Shown piece by piece: positions 41,771 through 50,788 of a stretch of DNA of 64,000 bases. The position numbers were made by a program, and so were the translations under genes. The stretch covers positions 215,173-279,172 of the forward strand of contig CAUYUJ010014270.1 in the NCBI GenBank assembly GCA_963575745.1, given 5' to 3'. How positions within the stretch are numbered: position 1 is the stretch's first letter; the number at the start of each line of letters is the position of its first letter. The notes beneath the pieces were generated by a model that did not search any database, was not told where the DNA came from, and saw only the letters and a list, made by a program, of their open reading frames with translations. This stretch comes from Prorocentrum cordatum (lineage: Eukaryota > Sar > Dinophyceae > Prorocentrales > Prorocentraceae).

Positions 41771-42439
41771 GTCGCGCGCGCGTGCTCAGCGTTCGCACGC
41801 ACGCGATCCCAAGACGTCCAAAAGCCACAACATGCTTCCAGGAATGCCTCAGGCCACGGACGATAACGTCCAGAGGACCCAGGATGATGCCACCCCAACG
41901 CGATCCCGCCATGGATTCTGGACCGTCTTAGGCCGACTCGCAGATGACGAAACATGAGCGACGCGTGACGCCGCGATGGGCCGATGGCAACATTCCTGAT
42001 CCAAGCGCACCCAGGGTGGCCTCATAATGACCACGCGATGGTTGCGTGATCCAAACATGACCGGGATATGATCTCAAGATGACCTCAAAACGACCCCAAC
42101 ACGGCAATAATACTGCAACTTATGAGCCCCATCTTACTTCGAGCCGATCCCAGCATGGCGGGATCCGTGAACGGCCCGGGATTTTGGTCTACCCCATTTT
42201 TACTGGGTGGGATTTTGATCGTCCTGAACTAAACATATAATATTAAAGCGGAATAAGCCAGGCGGGATCCCGCCCGGCCCACGGAGGAAGACAACATTGC
42301 TAGGCTTCTACGGGGGTAAGGGGTTCGGAAGGGGCGTCGTTTACTTCCGCTGACATTGGCAAGCCTTCCGGCGGCCTTCCCCCGTCTTCCGCTTCGTTTT
42401 ACTTCCGTCGGCTTCCGCCGGCCAGCGTCGTGATGAAAA
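41771..42439. mobile_element. 660-bp insertion with 9-bp target duplication in the endonuclease
   Basis: TGATGAAAA occurs at 41762-41770 and at 42431-42439, exactly flanking 660 bp that interrupt the EEP domain between its GGDVN/ID region and the SDH box. The insert is locally AT-rich (42060-42290), has no ORF with recognised motif and no terminal inverted repeats that I can see. Toward its right end TTTACTTCCG(C/T) is repeated. It looks like a small non-autonomous insertion. The class is unknown. Confidence 0.7.
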
Positions 42440-43189
42440 TTCCAGGAACTTTCATTGGGCCGATGTAGTCGTGGATGTGGCTGATTGGGCAGGCACAGAT
42501 GTCAATTTGGGACTCACTTTCCTTGCCCATCCTGGTTGGGCCGTGCATGTGAATGGCAACGGGGCCGGAGCTGGTTAGGATGTCCCTCAAGAGGGCCGCA
42601 GCTTCTACCTCTCCGCCCCTCGGGTGTTGAAGCTGCAGGTTGACGTCCCCTCCCCAGTAGGTGTCGAGTGGCTCCCACCGTTCCGCCGCAGATGCGATCT
42701 CCGCAAGGGTCTCTTCCTTCCTGGTGGGAGGGGGGTAGATGGACACAAGGCGAATCCTCCTTTCGCCCAGCTGCACTATCGCGGCTACTGCACAGCCCGG
42801 CACCATGTCTTGCTGATCCAGGAGGGGGGGTTTCCGTGTGGGAGGAGAATCCCTACCCCGCCAGCCAGCCCTCCCGTAGGCCCCAGGAATCCGGGGGAGG
42901 CGACCACCGTCCGCGCCGGGAACATGGTCTTCCACACCTCGGCCTCATGCTCGGACCAATGGGTGTCCTGAATGAGGGCGATTCTATTGTTCAAAGTGAC
43001 CTGCGTTAGAAGGGCGTGCTTGACCTGGTTCTTGCTGGCGGTGCAGCTTCTGAGGTACCTAACATTCCAGCTAGGGAACCTGGGGAGACAGGCACGGGGG
43101 CTGGCGTTCAAGGCGCGCATCACGTCGTCAAGGGACAGGGCGCCGCACAAGTCGTCCCATGTGGGGCGCGCCCAGGGTGCATGGTGCAA
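42440..43189 (-). pseudogene. EEP endonuclease of the giant LINE, N-terminal and middle parts
   Basis: Frame 43189-42785: RFPSWNVRYLRSC (Asn strand), RIALIQDTHWSEHEAEVWK (Q-D/E-T-H box, Asp instead of the usual Glu) and GGLAGGVGILLPHGN. After a frame change near 42850, frame 42935-42399: RIRLVSIYPPPTRKEETL, LDTYWGGDVNLQLQ (GDxN box) and SESQIDICACP. The 660-bp insertion follows and the SDH box lies beyond it. This is the APE-type target-nicking nuclease. The Asp in the QDT box may matter for activity. Confidence 0.78.
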
Positions 43190-43756
43190 CAGCGCCCATA
43201 GGTTCCTTGGAGCACGAATGCTGCGGTGGCACCTTTCCTCCAGTGCTTCGTTGAGCGGGCGACGTGCCTGGTCCCAGACGCGCGCGCGCGCATTCCCGGA
43301 ACCCGAAGGTGCCGGGGAAGGGGCCCCAACACTCCGTGGAGCGTATTGGGGTCCCTGGTAGAGTCTAGGGGCGCTGCATCTCTGGGAGAAGGGCTTCCTC
43401 GCGTCTCATTTGTGCTGCGATGTCGTCTGGGAATGGGTGGTTTTGGAGCTGGGCCCACGGGCATTGTCTCCCTGCGTAGGTATGTGCTGCTACCCATGCT
43501 CTTGCTATCTGCGCGCCCGTAGGAGCTGGAGCCCGGGCCATGGCACTGTGCCCCCCCGCCCTCCATGCTTGAATCGCAGTTACCACCCTGCGCTGAAGGC
43601 ACCGCGGGTCGAAGTGTACGCCGACAGCGTCGTATAGCGCCCTGCCGTTTATTCCGAGCCCACGGTAGTAACCCACCCGCTAGGCCGGTGGCCCGGGCCC
43701 TCTCCTCTGCGTCAGGGGGCATGAGCCCATGGGCTCTTCCTTCTTTGACCAGCCAT
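43190..43756 (-). pseudogene. Linker between methyltransferase and endonuclease
   Basis: Frame 43676-43365 (GINGRALYDAVGVHFDPRC, IARAWVAAHTYAGRQCPW, NHPFPDDIAAQMRRE) looks protein-like but has no recognised domain. It is in a different frame from both neighbours. Confidence 0.4.
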
Positions 43757-44824
43757 CTACCCCAGGCCTTGACCTCTTTCCTCTGCGGCAGGGCTCTCCC
43801 TTTCCTTCCCCGACATCACCAGCCCGAGGCCTTCCGCGCATCCTTCAAACCGTTGTTCTGCCCCGCAATCTGCAAGTATCTGAGTGGCTCCTAGTCTCAG
43901 TTTCGTTGGATCTCGTAGGAACCATCTGTGAGTGCTGTCCTCGCTGTGCAGGAGGCAGAGGAGATGAGTCTGGTAGCTACTGGGCAGTATGGCGTCTGGG
44001 TCGTCTTGGGCCACTCTGGACTGTGTCCATGCGGGTATTCTTCCGTCGGGCCTGTAAGACCATCTGGGTCCCCAGGGGCTGGGGAGCCGGTGGCAAGTTA
44101 TTGCGTTGGAGGGAGGGGGGAAGTCCGCCATCCACAGCCTCTCCCTCGGGCTGGCCACGTGGTCTCCGGCGTTCTCCTGGACGGCCCATTCCGGGCTGAG
44201 GTCGCCCATGGCGGCTCTCATGGCATCTCGGCGTACCAGAGGCATGGAGGCCGCATTTTCTACGACTACGAGTATGTCGACGTCTGGTCTCCTTTTGTTG
44301 GCGAGGTACCACGCCGTAGGGATGGCGAAACAAATGTGAGACTGCGCACCTGCCAGTCCGTCTCTGCCGGCGCGCCTGCCTGCGGCCGACTGGTTGTTAC
44401 ATGGCGGGCCTGCCACTATTAGGAGGGTGCTGCCTTGTTCTAGCGAGTCTAAGTGTATCTCCCACGGGGATCTGTTGTCCTGGGGATCTTTCCGTCTGAA
44501 CAGGTCCCAGACGTCTTCTGCTATCTGTCTGTGCTGTGGGCCTCCGTCCTGGGGGTCTTGTGTATTGGCCCATCTGCGCGCGACCGCATCAGCCGCCGTC
44601 CTGTTGTGCTCAACGAAAACGGAAGTTCGGAATCTGTTGACTGCGTCTAGCTTTTGGGCGAGGTCTCCTATCGCGAGCCTGGCGATGCCCCACCCGTCGA
44701 ACAGCGATACCAGATGTAACGGGGCCCGCCCCTCCGTCCGGGGTGGACTGGACCGCGGGTCCGACCCCTTCTGTTCCTTGTTCCTGCTGCAGGAAGTCCC
44801 GTGCAGTCGGCTCCTGGATGTCAT
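43757..44824 (-). CDS. C5 cytosine DNA methyltransferase (DNMT3-like loop)
   Basis: A 355-codon minus frame. Motif I HLVSLFDGWGIARLAI (37-52, SAM binding), motif II-like VFVEHNRTAADAV, motif IV TLLIVAGPPCNNQSAAGRR (133-151; the Pro-Cys nucleophile is Cys142), motif VI ILVVVENAASM (184-194, ENA for the usual ENV), motif VIII SPRERLWM (225-232). The GPPCNNxS loop resembles the DNMT3 group more than DNMT1 or bacterial enzymes. The end (LRLGATQIL...) may correspond to the target-recognition and motif IX-X region, truncated at the stop at 43757. It sits directly upstream of the endonuclease and RT, so it is element cargo. All key catalytic residues visible are present. Retrotransposon-borne DNMTs are known from dinoflagellates and charophytes. 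Confidence 0.88.
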   Translation of the reverse strand: MTSRSRLHGTSCSRNKEQKGSDPRSSPPRTEGRAPLHLVSLFDGWGIARLAIGDLAQKLDAVNRFRTSVFVEHNRTAADAVARRWANTQDPQDGGPQHRQIAEDVWDLFRRKDPQDNRSPWEIHLDSLEQGSTLLIVAGPPCNNQSAAGRRAGRDGLAGAQSHICFAIPTAWYLANKRRPDVDILVVVENAASMPLVRRDAMRAAMGDLSPEWAVQENAGDHVASPRERLWMADFPPPSNAITCHRLPSPWGPRWSYRPDGRIPAWTQSRVAQDDPDAILPSSYQTHLLCLLHSEDSTHRWFLRDPTKLRLGATQILADCGAEQRFEGCAEGLGLVMSGKERESPAAEERGQGLG

Positions 44825-45200
44825 TGGCCGCCTGGTCGGGTTCTAGGCGGACCGTGCCTTGTTCGTGCAAAGACTGCAGGGTCTCCCGAATGGTGTCGTT
44901 ATCTAGTCCTGCTACCTGGTAGGAGGCCAGCACCTGATTGGGTGGGGCTATCGGGGCAAGCCCGGTTTCGCTGCCCCTGTGCTGCGACCAGACATGTTGC
45001 AGGACGTCAATAGGCTGTGGAGCTGCGGTGGGTCCATTGGGGGCGTGGGGGCTGGTTCTCGGTCTCACCCTCCTGGTTCTCTCCCTTGTCCCTTGTTGGT
45101 CGGCTAATGTGCGCGTGCGTCCTACTTCCGTTCGCGTCTGCGCGGGCGCTCTCGGACGGGTCATCCACATCGTCATCAGAATTGGGAGTTTGCCTCTCAC
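44610..45200 (-). CDS. Hypothetical segment upstream of the methyltransferase
   Basis: A minus frame with NQVLASYQVAGLDNDTIRE and TLQSLHEQGTVRLEPDQAA, a plausible helical segment, and Arg/Pro-rich flanks. It overlaps the DNMT frame by about 215 bp in another frame, so a frame change near 44800 probably fuses them. No known domain. Confidence 0.4.
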   Translation of the reverse strand: MRGKLPILMTMWMTRPRAPAQTRTEVGRTRTLADQQGTRERTRRVRPRTSPHAPNGPTAAPQPIDVLQHVWSQHRGSETGLAPIAPPNQVLASYQVAGLDNDTIRETLQSLHEQGTVRLEPDQAANDIQEPTARDFLQQEQGTEGVGPAVQSTPDGGAGPVTSGIAVRRVGHRQARDRRPRPKARRSQQIPNFRFR

Positions 45201-45237
45201 GGCCCTCGAGGCCCTCGCCCCTGCTCTGTGCCTCGGC

Positions 45238-46239
45238 CTAATTAGGTTCTTGCTGGCCTGTTTGCCGATCCCGTCTGCTACGGCTCCTGCTGTGCATCTT
45301 CTCAGTGCCCCTCCTGGTCCCGCTTGTGCCTAGGTTCTCACTCTGTTCTGCGGGTTGCTGCTGCGGTTCGGTTCCTAGGGCACTTCTTGCTTGCGGTCGC
45401 TGTTGCCCCAGAGCGCGTGCCCCTCTCTGCTGAGGGATCGGAGTGGTTTCTGCCCCAGCCGCTTGCGGTGGCTCCGGGGAGCCCCCCAGGGTAGGCCCCC
45501 CCCTGAGATTGGGCCAAGTGGGATCGACCGATCTCAGTCTGGCGGGACCGGAACCAGGGCTATTCCCAGAGGCCACAGATTGTATTCCTTCTATTACCTC
45601 CGTGGTTAGAGTGGAAAACGAGGCTGCGGGTCCTCCCGCGTCGAGGTTCCTGCCCGCAGCTTCCTGCAGGCGCGCGCACGCGTCATCTGTCGAAAGGGCA
45701 GCATTATTTGATGTAATGCTTCTTCCATTAAGGCCCCTCGTGCCGGCTGGGGGGCGCCGCGTCCAGTAGGCCTTGAATGGACGGAAGAGCCTGTGCGCGA
45801 CGCGTGCTCTTGTGAATACTTGTCGCATTTGTTTTTCGAGTTGCACCATGCGCGTGCCCCAGCAGATGGCACACATAACGGTTCTCCACTTTGCCTCGTC
45901 ATTGTACCCCAGCCCACTCCACTGTGCTGGTGGGCCTAGGGTGCGGAGCGTCTCGGCAGTGGTGCCGAGGAGCTGTTTCCGTTGGCGTCTCATGCAGGGG
46001 GGTAAGTGAGTGCTCGGCCGGGGGGTGTCTCCTCTTCCCAGCGGGTCTCCGGGTGGGGAACGCGCGACACTGTCTGGGGGTGGCCTCGCCGCACCCGTCT
46101 GTACCACTGGCGTCCTCTCAGCCCGTGTCTCGCCTGCCGGCTGGCGCCCGTCGGGATTGCCCCCCATGCTTTCGTCTGCCAGGCCGCTATTCTCTGCTTG
46201 CGGGGTAGGAGGTGAAGTCACCGTGTGCGAGCTTCTCAC
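45238..46239 (-). CDS. Hypothetical ORF, Pro/Arg-rich
   Basis: 333 codons. The middle part (WRTVMCAICWGTRMVQLEK, QVFTRARVAHRLFRPFKAYW, STDDACARLQEAAGRNLD) looks like ordinary folded protein. The ends are Pro/Gln and then Arg/Ser rich (SRSRSRRDRQTGQQ). A single C-x2-C pair is present. Unknown function. Part of the cargo of the giant LINE. Confidence 0.4.
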   Translation of the reverse strand: MRSSHTVTSPPTPQAENSGLADESMGGNPDGRQPAGETRAERTPVVQTGAARPPPDSVARSPPGDPLGRGDTPRPSTHLPPCMRRQRKQLLGTTAETLRTLGPPAQWSGLGYNDEAKWRTVMCAICWGTRMVQLEKQMRQVFTRARVAHRLFRPFKAYWTRRPPAGTRGLNGRSITSNNAALSTDDACARLQEAAGRNLDAGGPAASFSTLTTEVIEGIQSVASGNSPGSGPARLRSVDPTWPNLRGGPTLGGSPEPPQAAGAETTPIPQQRGARALGQQRPQARSALGTEPQQQPAEQSENLGTSGTRRGTEKMHSRSRSRRDRQTGQQEPN

Positions 46240-46290
46240 CCGTCCCGGCTGGGGGGCCTGCCCCTGTGGGAGCGGCTCCCCAGGGATAGC

Positions 46291-47103
46291 TTATGTTTGC
46301 CGCGCCTGCAAGGGTCTTGCTTCCGATGGCGCGTCTGAGCGCGGGGGGGCCTGCGTTCGTTGGCTCTGCCCTCTCGTCTGCTCGGTCTCGCGACGCCCCT
46401 CATCCGCCCCCTGCACAGGCGCGTCTGCAGCGCCCCCACCTAGGGAAGCGTTCACGGAGGAACCTCCTGAGGAAGCAGAGGATGTAGCATTGCCTTCTCT
46501 GCTGTCACCTGGCCGTCCTGTCGGAATGCCTGTTGCCGTTTGGGAGTCCTGGCTGCTGTGGCGCCCCGCTTGCGGTGCCCCTGCTTGCGCGGCTGCCCCT
46601 GGGCTTGCCTGTTGGCCCGGGGGGTCGCCGGATGGGTTTTGTGGTTCCTGTGGCGCGCTTCGACGCGACGCTTGTGGCTCGCTCCGTTCTCTGCGGTGCA
46701 CTCTTTGTGCGTGGCCCTGCCTGGCCCGCGTACTCTGCGCCCCCGTCTCACCCGCGAGGTTCGCGCTGCTGCCCCAATGAGTCCTTCGAGGCCTGGGGGC
46801 CCTCCCTGGGTCGCGCCGCAACCTGTCTTCGCTGGCTGCCCTTCTGAGCCCCCCGTCCAAAGCCTGGATGCCTTCTAGCGTGCCTGGCACGAACCTGTGT
46901 GCAGCGTCGCTGTCAACGTCTGCTCCCCGGCCCCCAGGGACCTCAAGCCAGGGGTGGTGGGCAGTGTATGTGAGGTCTGGCTCAGGTGAAAGCCACCGTG
47001 CGAACGGGAGTTGTCTGGTGACCTCTTCCTTTAAGCCTAATTCCCTGATGAGCTGGTTTAGGTGGTCTCTTTCCAGCGTAGCAGGGTCCGTTAGCTGAAG
47101 CAT
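46291..47103 (-). CDS. Hypothetical ORF following the 47-48 kb segment
   Basis: 270 codons. The first 80 (DHLNQLIRELGLKEEVTRQL, HHPWLEVPGGRGADVD) look structured. The rest is low-complexity Arg/Gln/Ala/Pro. It continues the frame of the ORF at 45238-46239 with a stop between them, so the two may be one broken frame. Unknown function. Confidence 0.4.
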   Translation of the reverse strand: MLQLTDPATLERDHLNQLIRELGLKEEVTRQLPFARWLSPEPDLTYTAHHPWLEVPGGRGADVDSDAAHRFVPGTLEGIQALDGGLRRAASEDRLRRDPGRAPRPRRTHWGSSANLAGETGAQSTRARQGHAQRVHRRERSEPQASRRSAPQEPQNPSGDPPGQQASPGAAAQAGAPQAGRHSSQDSQTATGIPTGRPGDSREGNATSSASSGGSSVNASLGGGAADAPVQGADEGRRETEQTRGQSQRTQAPPRSDAPSEARPLQARQT

Positions 47104-47135
47104 CCAGATGGCAGCGTGTAGGTCCCAATTGTATA

Positions 47136-48116
47136 TTATGATGGGTATGCCTTCGTCCTGTCGCCGCTGCGCGAGTACCAGCCTTGTTTGAATGCGTCTT
47201 GCCAGGTCATGCGTGCTCTGCTAGTCGATACACGCCTGGAACTTACCGAGCATGCCTTGCGCGCACGCGACTGCGTCGCTGTCTGCTCTGACCAGCGTGC
47301 CATCTGCGCGGGCTCTTGGCCGCATCTTGTGCGCGAGCACTTCAGCAAGGGGGGGTATGTTCTTGGTCGAGCTTGGCCTGGTAGAAAGTCGACTGCCGCA
47401 TGCCTTCTTGGGGGTATTATCGATTCTCGAGGCTGGCTAGTGCTGCTTCCCAAGTCATGAGGCGTTGGTCTGGGCGTCGATGAAGCGTCCAGTTTCGCTA
47501 GATGCACGCCCCCGTGCAGTAGCTGTATAGCTACTCTTATCAGCGGTCGGTCCGCCCCACGGCTGGCCGCTCTCAAATCGGCGTCCGCTGGCAGGGCGAT
47601 GGTGATCCACATAGGGGTGGAGGTGTAGAGGTGTCCGCCCTCTCCGCTCGTAGTGACCGACACAGCTCCGCCCGCCGCCAGCGCAGCCGAGAGGTGTTCC
47701 CCTGGGTGGAGCATGGTGCTAGTCCCGCAGACCGCCCCTGCCTTCCACCGCCACTCGCCGCGCGGGGAGTTGTCCTTCAAAGCCGCACTCCACCTCGCGT
47801 AGCCATTCCTCTTGGATGTCTGGGGGGGGATTATTACCATGCTGTCTCCTTGTCCCCTGGTTGCTCCCTCAGGGAGTGGCCATGCTCTGGCGTGCAAGCT
47901 GGCTCCGGCAGAGCCGACCGCTGCCGAGAACATCCGTAACCTGGTGTGGCTTGGGATCCAAAGGTCGGGGCGCATTGGCCGCGGTCTGGGGGAGCCAACC
48001 GCCCTTCCTTGCCGATCGAACGCCGTGACCTCCAGTATCTGCGGTTGCACCGCTCTCCTTGGGGCCTGTCGTGCTGTTTGCTCTGCTAAGGCCGCGATGT
48101 GCTCCGCTTGCGCCAT
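47136..48116 (-). CDS. Hypothetical ORF with aminotransferase-free, unassigned fold
   Basis: 326 codons with regular secondary-structure-like patches (AEHIAALAEQTARQAPRRAV, DLWIPSHTRLRMFSAA, YARWSAALKDNSPRGEWRW, MWITIALPADADLR). No catalytic motif recognised. Frame differs from both neighbours. Unknown function. Confidence 0.4.
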   Translation of the reverse strand: MAQAEHIAALAEQTARQAPRRAVQPQILEVTAFDRQGRAVGSPRPRPMRPDLWIPSHTRLRMFSAAVGSAGASLHARAWPLPEGATRGQGDSMVIIPPQTSKRNGYARWSAALKDNSPRGEWRWKAGAVCGTSTMLHPGEHLSAALAAGGAVSVTTSGEGGHLYTSTPMWITIALPADADLRAASRGADRPLIRVAIQLLHGGVHLAKLDASSTPRPTPHDLGSSTSQPRESIIPPRRHAAVDFLPGQARPRTYPPLLKCSRTRCGQEPAQMARWSEQTATQSRARKACSVSSRRVSTSRARMTWQDAFKQGWYSRSGDRTKAYPS

Positions 48117-48573
48117 AGGTGATCCTGCGTCTCCCCTGATTTGCTCTCTGGTGGGGGGCGGCTGGAAATATACCCACCACCTGCGCGCCTAATGCGATGC
48201 AGCTCGTTCCGCAAAAGGCCGCAGACATGTTAGCCGCAGCCCCAAGTCGGATTCTGACCTGCGCCATGTGCTGATAGCCCCCCGTGTCCGGAAACCAGGA
48301 GGCGAACACTGCCGTGACTTGCTCGACCGCCCCTGCCCCAGCTGTAGCCTCCACGGCCCCTGCGATATCTTGCCTGCTGGTCTGCCCCAGGTCCGCGAGG
48401 TTCCACCTGAGGCGATGGCCTTCCTCAGGGTCCGAAAGTCTGATGAACGAGGGGGCCCCATCCCATTCCCCTTCCAGGAAGACCCTTCGAGGGCAGCGCG
48501 CGGGAAAGCCGTTTATCCAAAGACTAAGGGGAGCTTCTCCCTAAGATATCTCAATATGGGGGCTGCTATTATT

Positions 48574-49890
48574 TCAAGAGTCTTTCGTAAGAGGATTCCA
48601 CCCGCCTTGAGGCCCGCTCTGCACCCTAGGGCTGCTGCTGCCTCGGCAGCGGTTGCCAGCGCAATGCAGGTGGCAGCTCTGGACACAGGGATGTGTACGG
48701 AGTCTGATGCCTCCCTGGATATTCAGGTTCTCCCGCTGCTGTCCCACGCTAGGGCAGTCTTGCGCCGCTACCTGCAGGGCCTCAGCGTGGGGGTCGCTCT
48801 GTGTCTGGCCCCGTGTCGCTCCATTGTGAGTGCGCCGAATTACGTGGTGATATAGTGGCTCCAACCCCTCCCTCAGGAGGGTCTCGTCCCTGGGTAGGGA
48901 TATTTTAGTGGTAGCCCACTCAACGTTTACGGACGCATGTTCCAGGTCATCAGTCATTCGCCTCCATCTTAAAATCTGGGCCACCACAGCGTCGTTGTTC
49001 TGTTCCGGCGTCAGTATGTGTAGAGCATCGCTGGTGTCCGGGTCCTCACCACCCCAATGTACCACCACTGAGGGTGGGAATACTGTTTTTTGGGGGTGGC
49101 TAGCGATGTCCAACTGCGGCGCCACCAGCTGCAGCAGGGGAGGGCTGCTGCGCCCAGTTATGATCGGGTTTCCTATCGGAAGCAGGTGTGTGATCATGTT
49201 GGTGGCTCTGTATCCCCATTGCGCGCTGGCGATGGCGATGAGCTCGGTTGGGTCCGGGCCCCCCGGGGTAGGGACTCCATGTCCTGTCAACGCCACGACC
49301 TTACAGGAGCTCATTCCTGAGGCTGCCGCAGCCAGTGTGGCCTGTAGCTGGGACGCGTTGGCGTCCGCCACGACGATGGTTGGCGCGCCTTGCCCTTCGT
49401 CCTGGACGCCCCTACTGCAAACTAGTTCTTTGATATGTTCATAGGCGCTCGGGTTAAACAATGCTATGGCGGCGCCCGCATCGTGCGCATGTCTGCCCCC
49501 AACCAACGGAGCTCTTGCAATAACGAGTTCAGCCCTTAGCTCCCTGACTGCTGCCATAAGGAGAGGCGTTGGGAAGGTTGCCGGCCCTCTTCTACTGGAG
49601 TCTCCTGAGGGATGCCTGGCAAGGATGGCAGCCCATCTGCCCTTAGTAGTGCTTGGGGTTGCGCTCGTCCTTTCCTGCCTGGATGGGGGAGCTGGGGCAC
49701 TATTGCCCCCCTGTTCCTCTGCGCCGTCGAGGTCGGAGGGTGGGGTGGAGCTGTCTGGCTCGTAATCCATATCGCCCTCCACGTCCATGTCGTCAGGTTG
49801 CGCTGCGGGCCTCCTGCTGCCTTCAACGTGTTCCTGTATTCTCTGCATGTCCCTGACCGTGACGTATGTGTTGGGCCTCCGCATCGTCAA
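48574..49890 (-). CDS. Hypothetical ORF, 438 codons
   Basis: Begins TMRRPNTYVTVRDMQRIQEH and includes an acidic linker (DDMDVEGDMDYEPDSS), then AVRELRAELVIARAPLVGG, TIVVADANASQLQATLAAAA and VVALTGHGVPTPGG, which alternate hydrophobic strands and helices like a Rossmann-type or similar alpha/beta fold. No nucleotide-binding signature is convincing. It follows the RING segment directly on the minus strand. Confidence 0.45.
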   Translation of the reverse strand: MTMRRPNTYVTVRDMQRIQEHVEGSRRPAAQPDDMDVEGDMDYEPDSSTPPSDLDGAEEQGGNSAPAPPSRQERTSATPSTTKGRWAAILARHPSGDSSRRGPATFPTPLLMAAVRELRAELVIARAPLVGGRHAHDAGAAIALFNPSAYEHIKELVCSRGVQDEGQGAPTIVVADANASQLQATLAAAASGMSSCKVVALTGHGVPTPGGPDPTELIAIASAQWGYRATNMITHLLPIGNPIITGRSSPPLLQLVAPQLDIASHPQKTVFPPSVVVHWGGEDPDTSDALHILTPEQNNDAVVAQILRWRRMTDDLEHASVNVEWATTKISLPRDETLLREGLEPLYHHVIRRTHNGATRGQTQSDPHAEALQVAAQDCPSVGQQRENLNIQGGIRLRTHPCVQSCHLHCAGNRCRGSSSPRVQSGPQGGWNPLTKDS

Positions 49891-50788
49891 TAGGTCCGCT
49901 CTCAGGTAGTCCAGCTCCGCTGCTCTTGCAGTTGTAGCAGCTGCTAGCTCCCGGATATGGGGTTAAGACCCCGCCCCTCAGCTGCAGCGTTACCTGCGTC
50001 TCTCTGGGGGGAGGGTGTCCTGGGAGCAGCGCAGCTATGATGCCTCTGTCATTGGATCTGCAATAGGGGCAGCGGACTGGCATGGCGTTGTCTCCTCCTC
50101 TGAAGACCCCTGGCTGACTTAGTCTCCATTGTTCCATGCATTCTTTATGAAACCTATGCCCGCATAGGCCAAGGACTTCCACCACCCCTCGGAGCTCCCC
50201 AGCGCAGATGGTGCATGTCTGCTCACCTTCCCCGGTGCCCCATGCCGGGATGTGCTCTGGCTGGCCTGCTTGGAGGCCCCCTCCGCGTCGCCAGGTGGAT
50301 CGGCCGCGCAAGCAACGGCCGAATTAAAACCCCCTTGTGAGGATCCGTGTTGCGGCGCGAGCCTCTCCCTCCGTTAAGCACGCCTGGAGTGAAGTAGTTT
50401 TAAGAAGGAGACAAATCTGATGGTTCCCGAAGGGGGAGTAGGCAGTTGGGGGCTGTTCCCCCCTCTCTTCCAATAGGCGCCTAATGTCATTTGGGGCATG
50501 CACATCAGCGACTTGCAGCCATCTGGTGAGGACTTCGAAGGGCCGTCTGTCTATGCCTCGTACCTGGAGCACTGGCCTCAGCAGGGGGCCGTAGTGGGGC
50601 GCGAGGCAGAGCCACATGGCTCTCGATATCCAGCTCGCTGGGTCCAGTCGAGTTCTGGTCTCTCTGAGCAGCCCTTCTGCCAATGTCTGGGCTTCTGATC
50701 CGTTGAGGGAGGTGCGGTCTACATTATGTTCCCTGGTTCTGCCTGCCGCCTCGTCGTCTCTCTGCGTGGCGTCGAGCGCCCGTATCAA
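49823..50788 (-). CDS. RING-H2 domain segment with one in-frame stop
   Basis: Two frames in the same register, 50788-50324 (154 codons, unknown; RLDPASWISRAMWLCLAP, EVLTRWLQVADVHAPNDIRR) and 50311-49823, separated by a TAA at 50324-50326. The second has CTICAGELRGVVEVLGLCG, HRFHKECMEQW and VRCPYC: C33-x2-C36-x13-C50-x-H52-x2-H55-x2-C58-x22-C81-x2-C84, a canonical RING-H2 of the type found in ubiquitin ligases. All eight zinc ligands are present. A second CxxC (SCYNCKSS) follows. A RING within a retroelement could target a host factor or modify element protein; this is inference. Confidence 0.8.
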
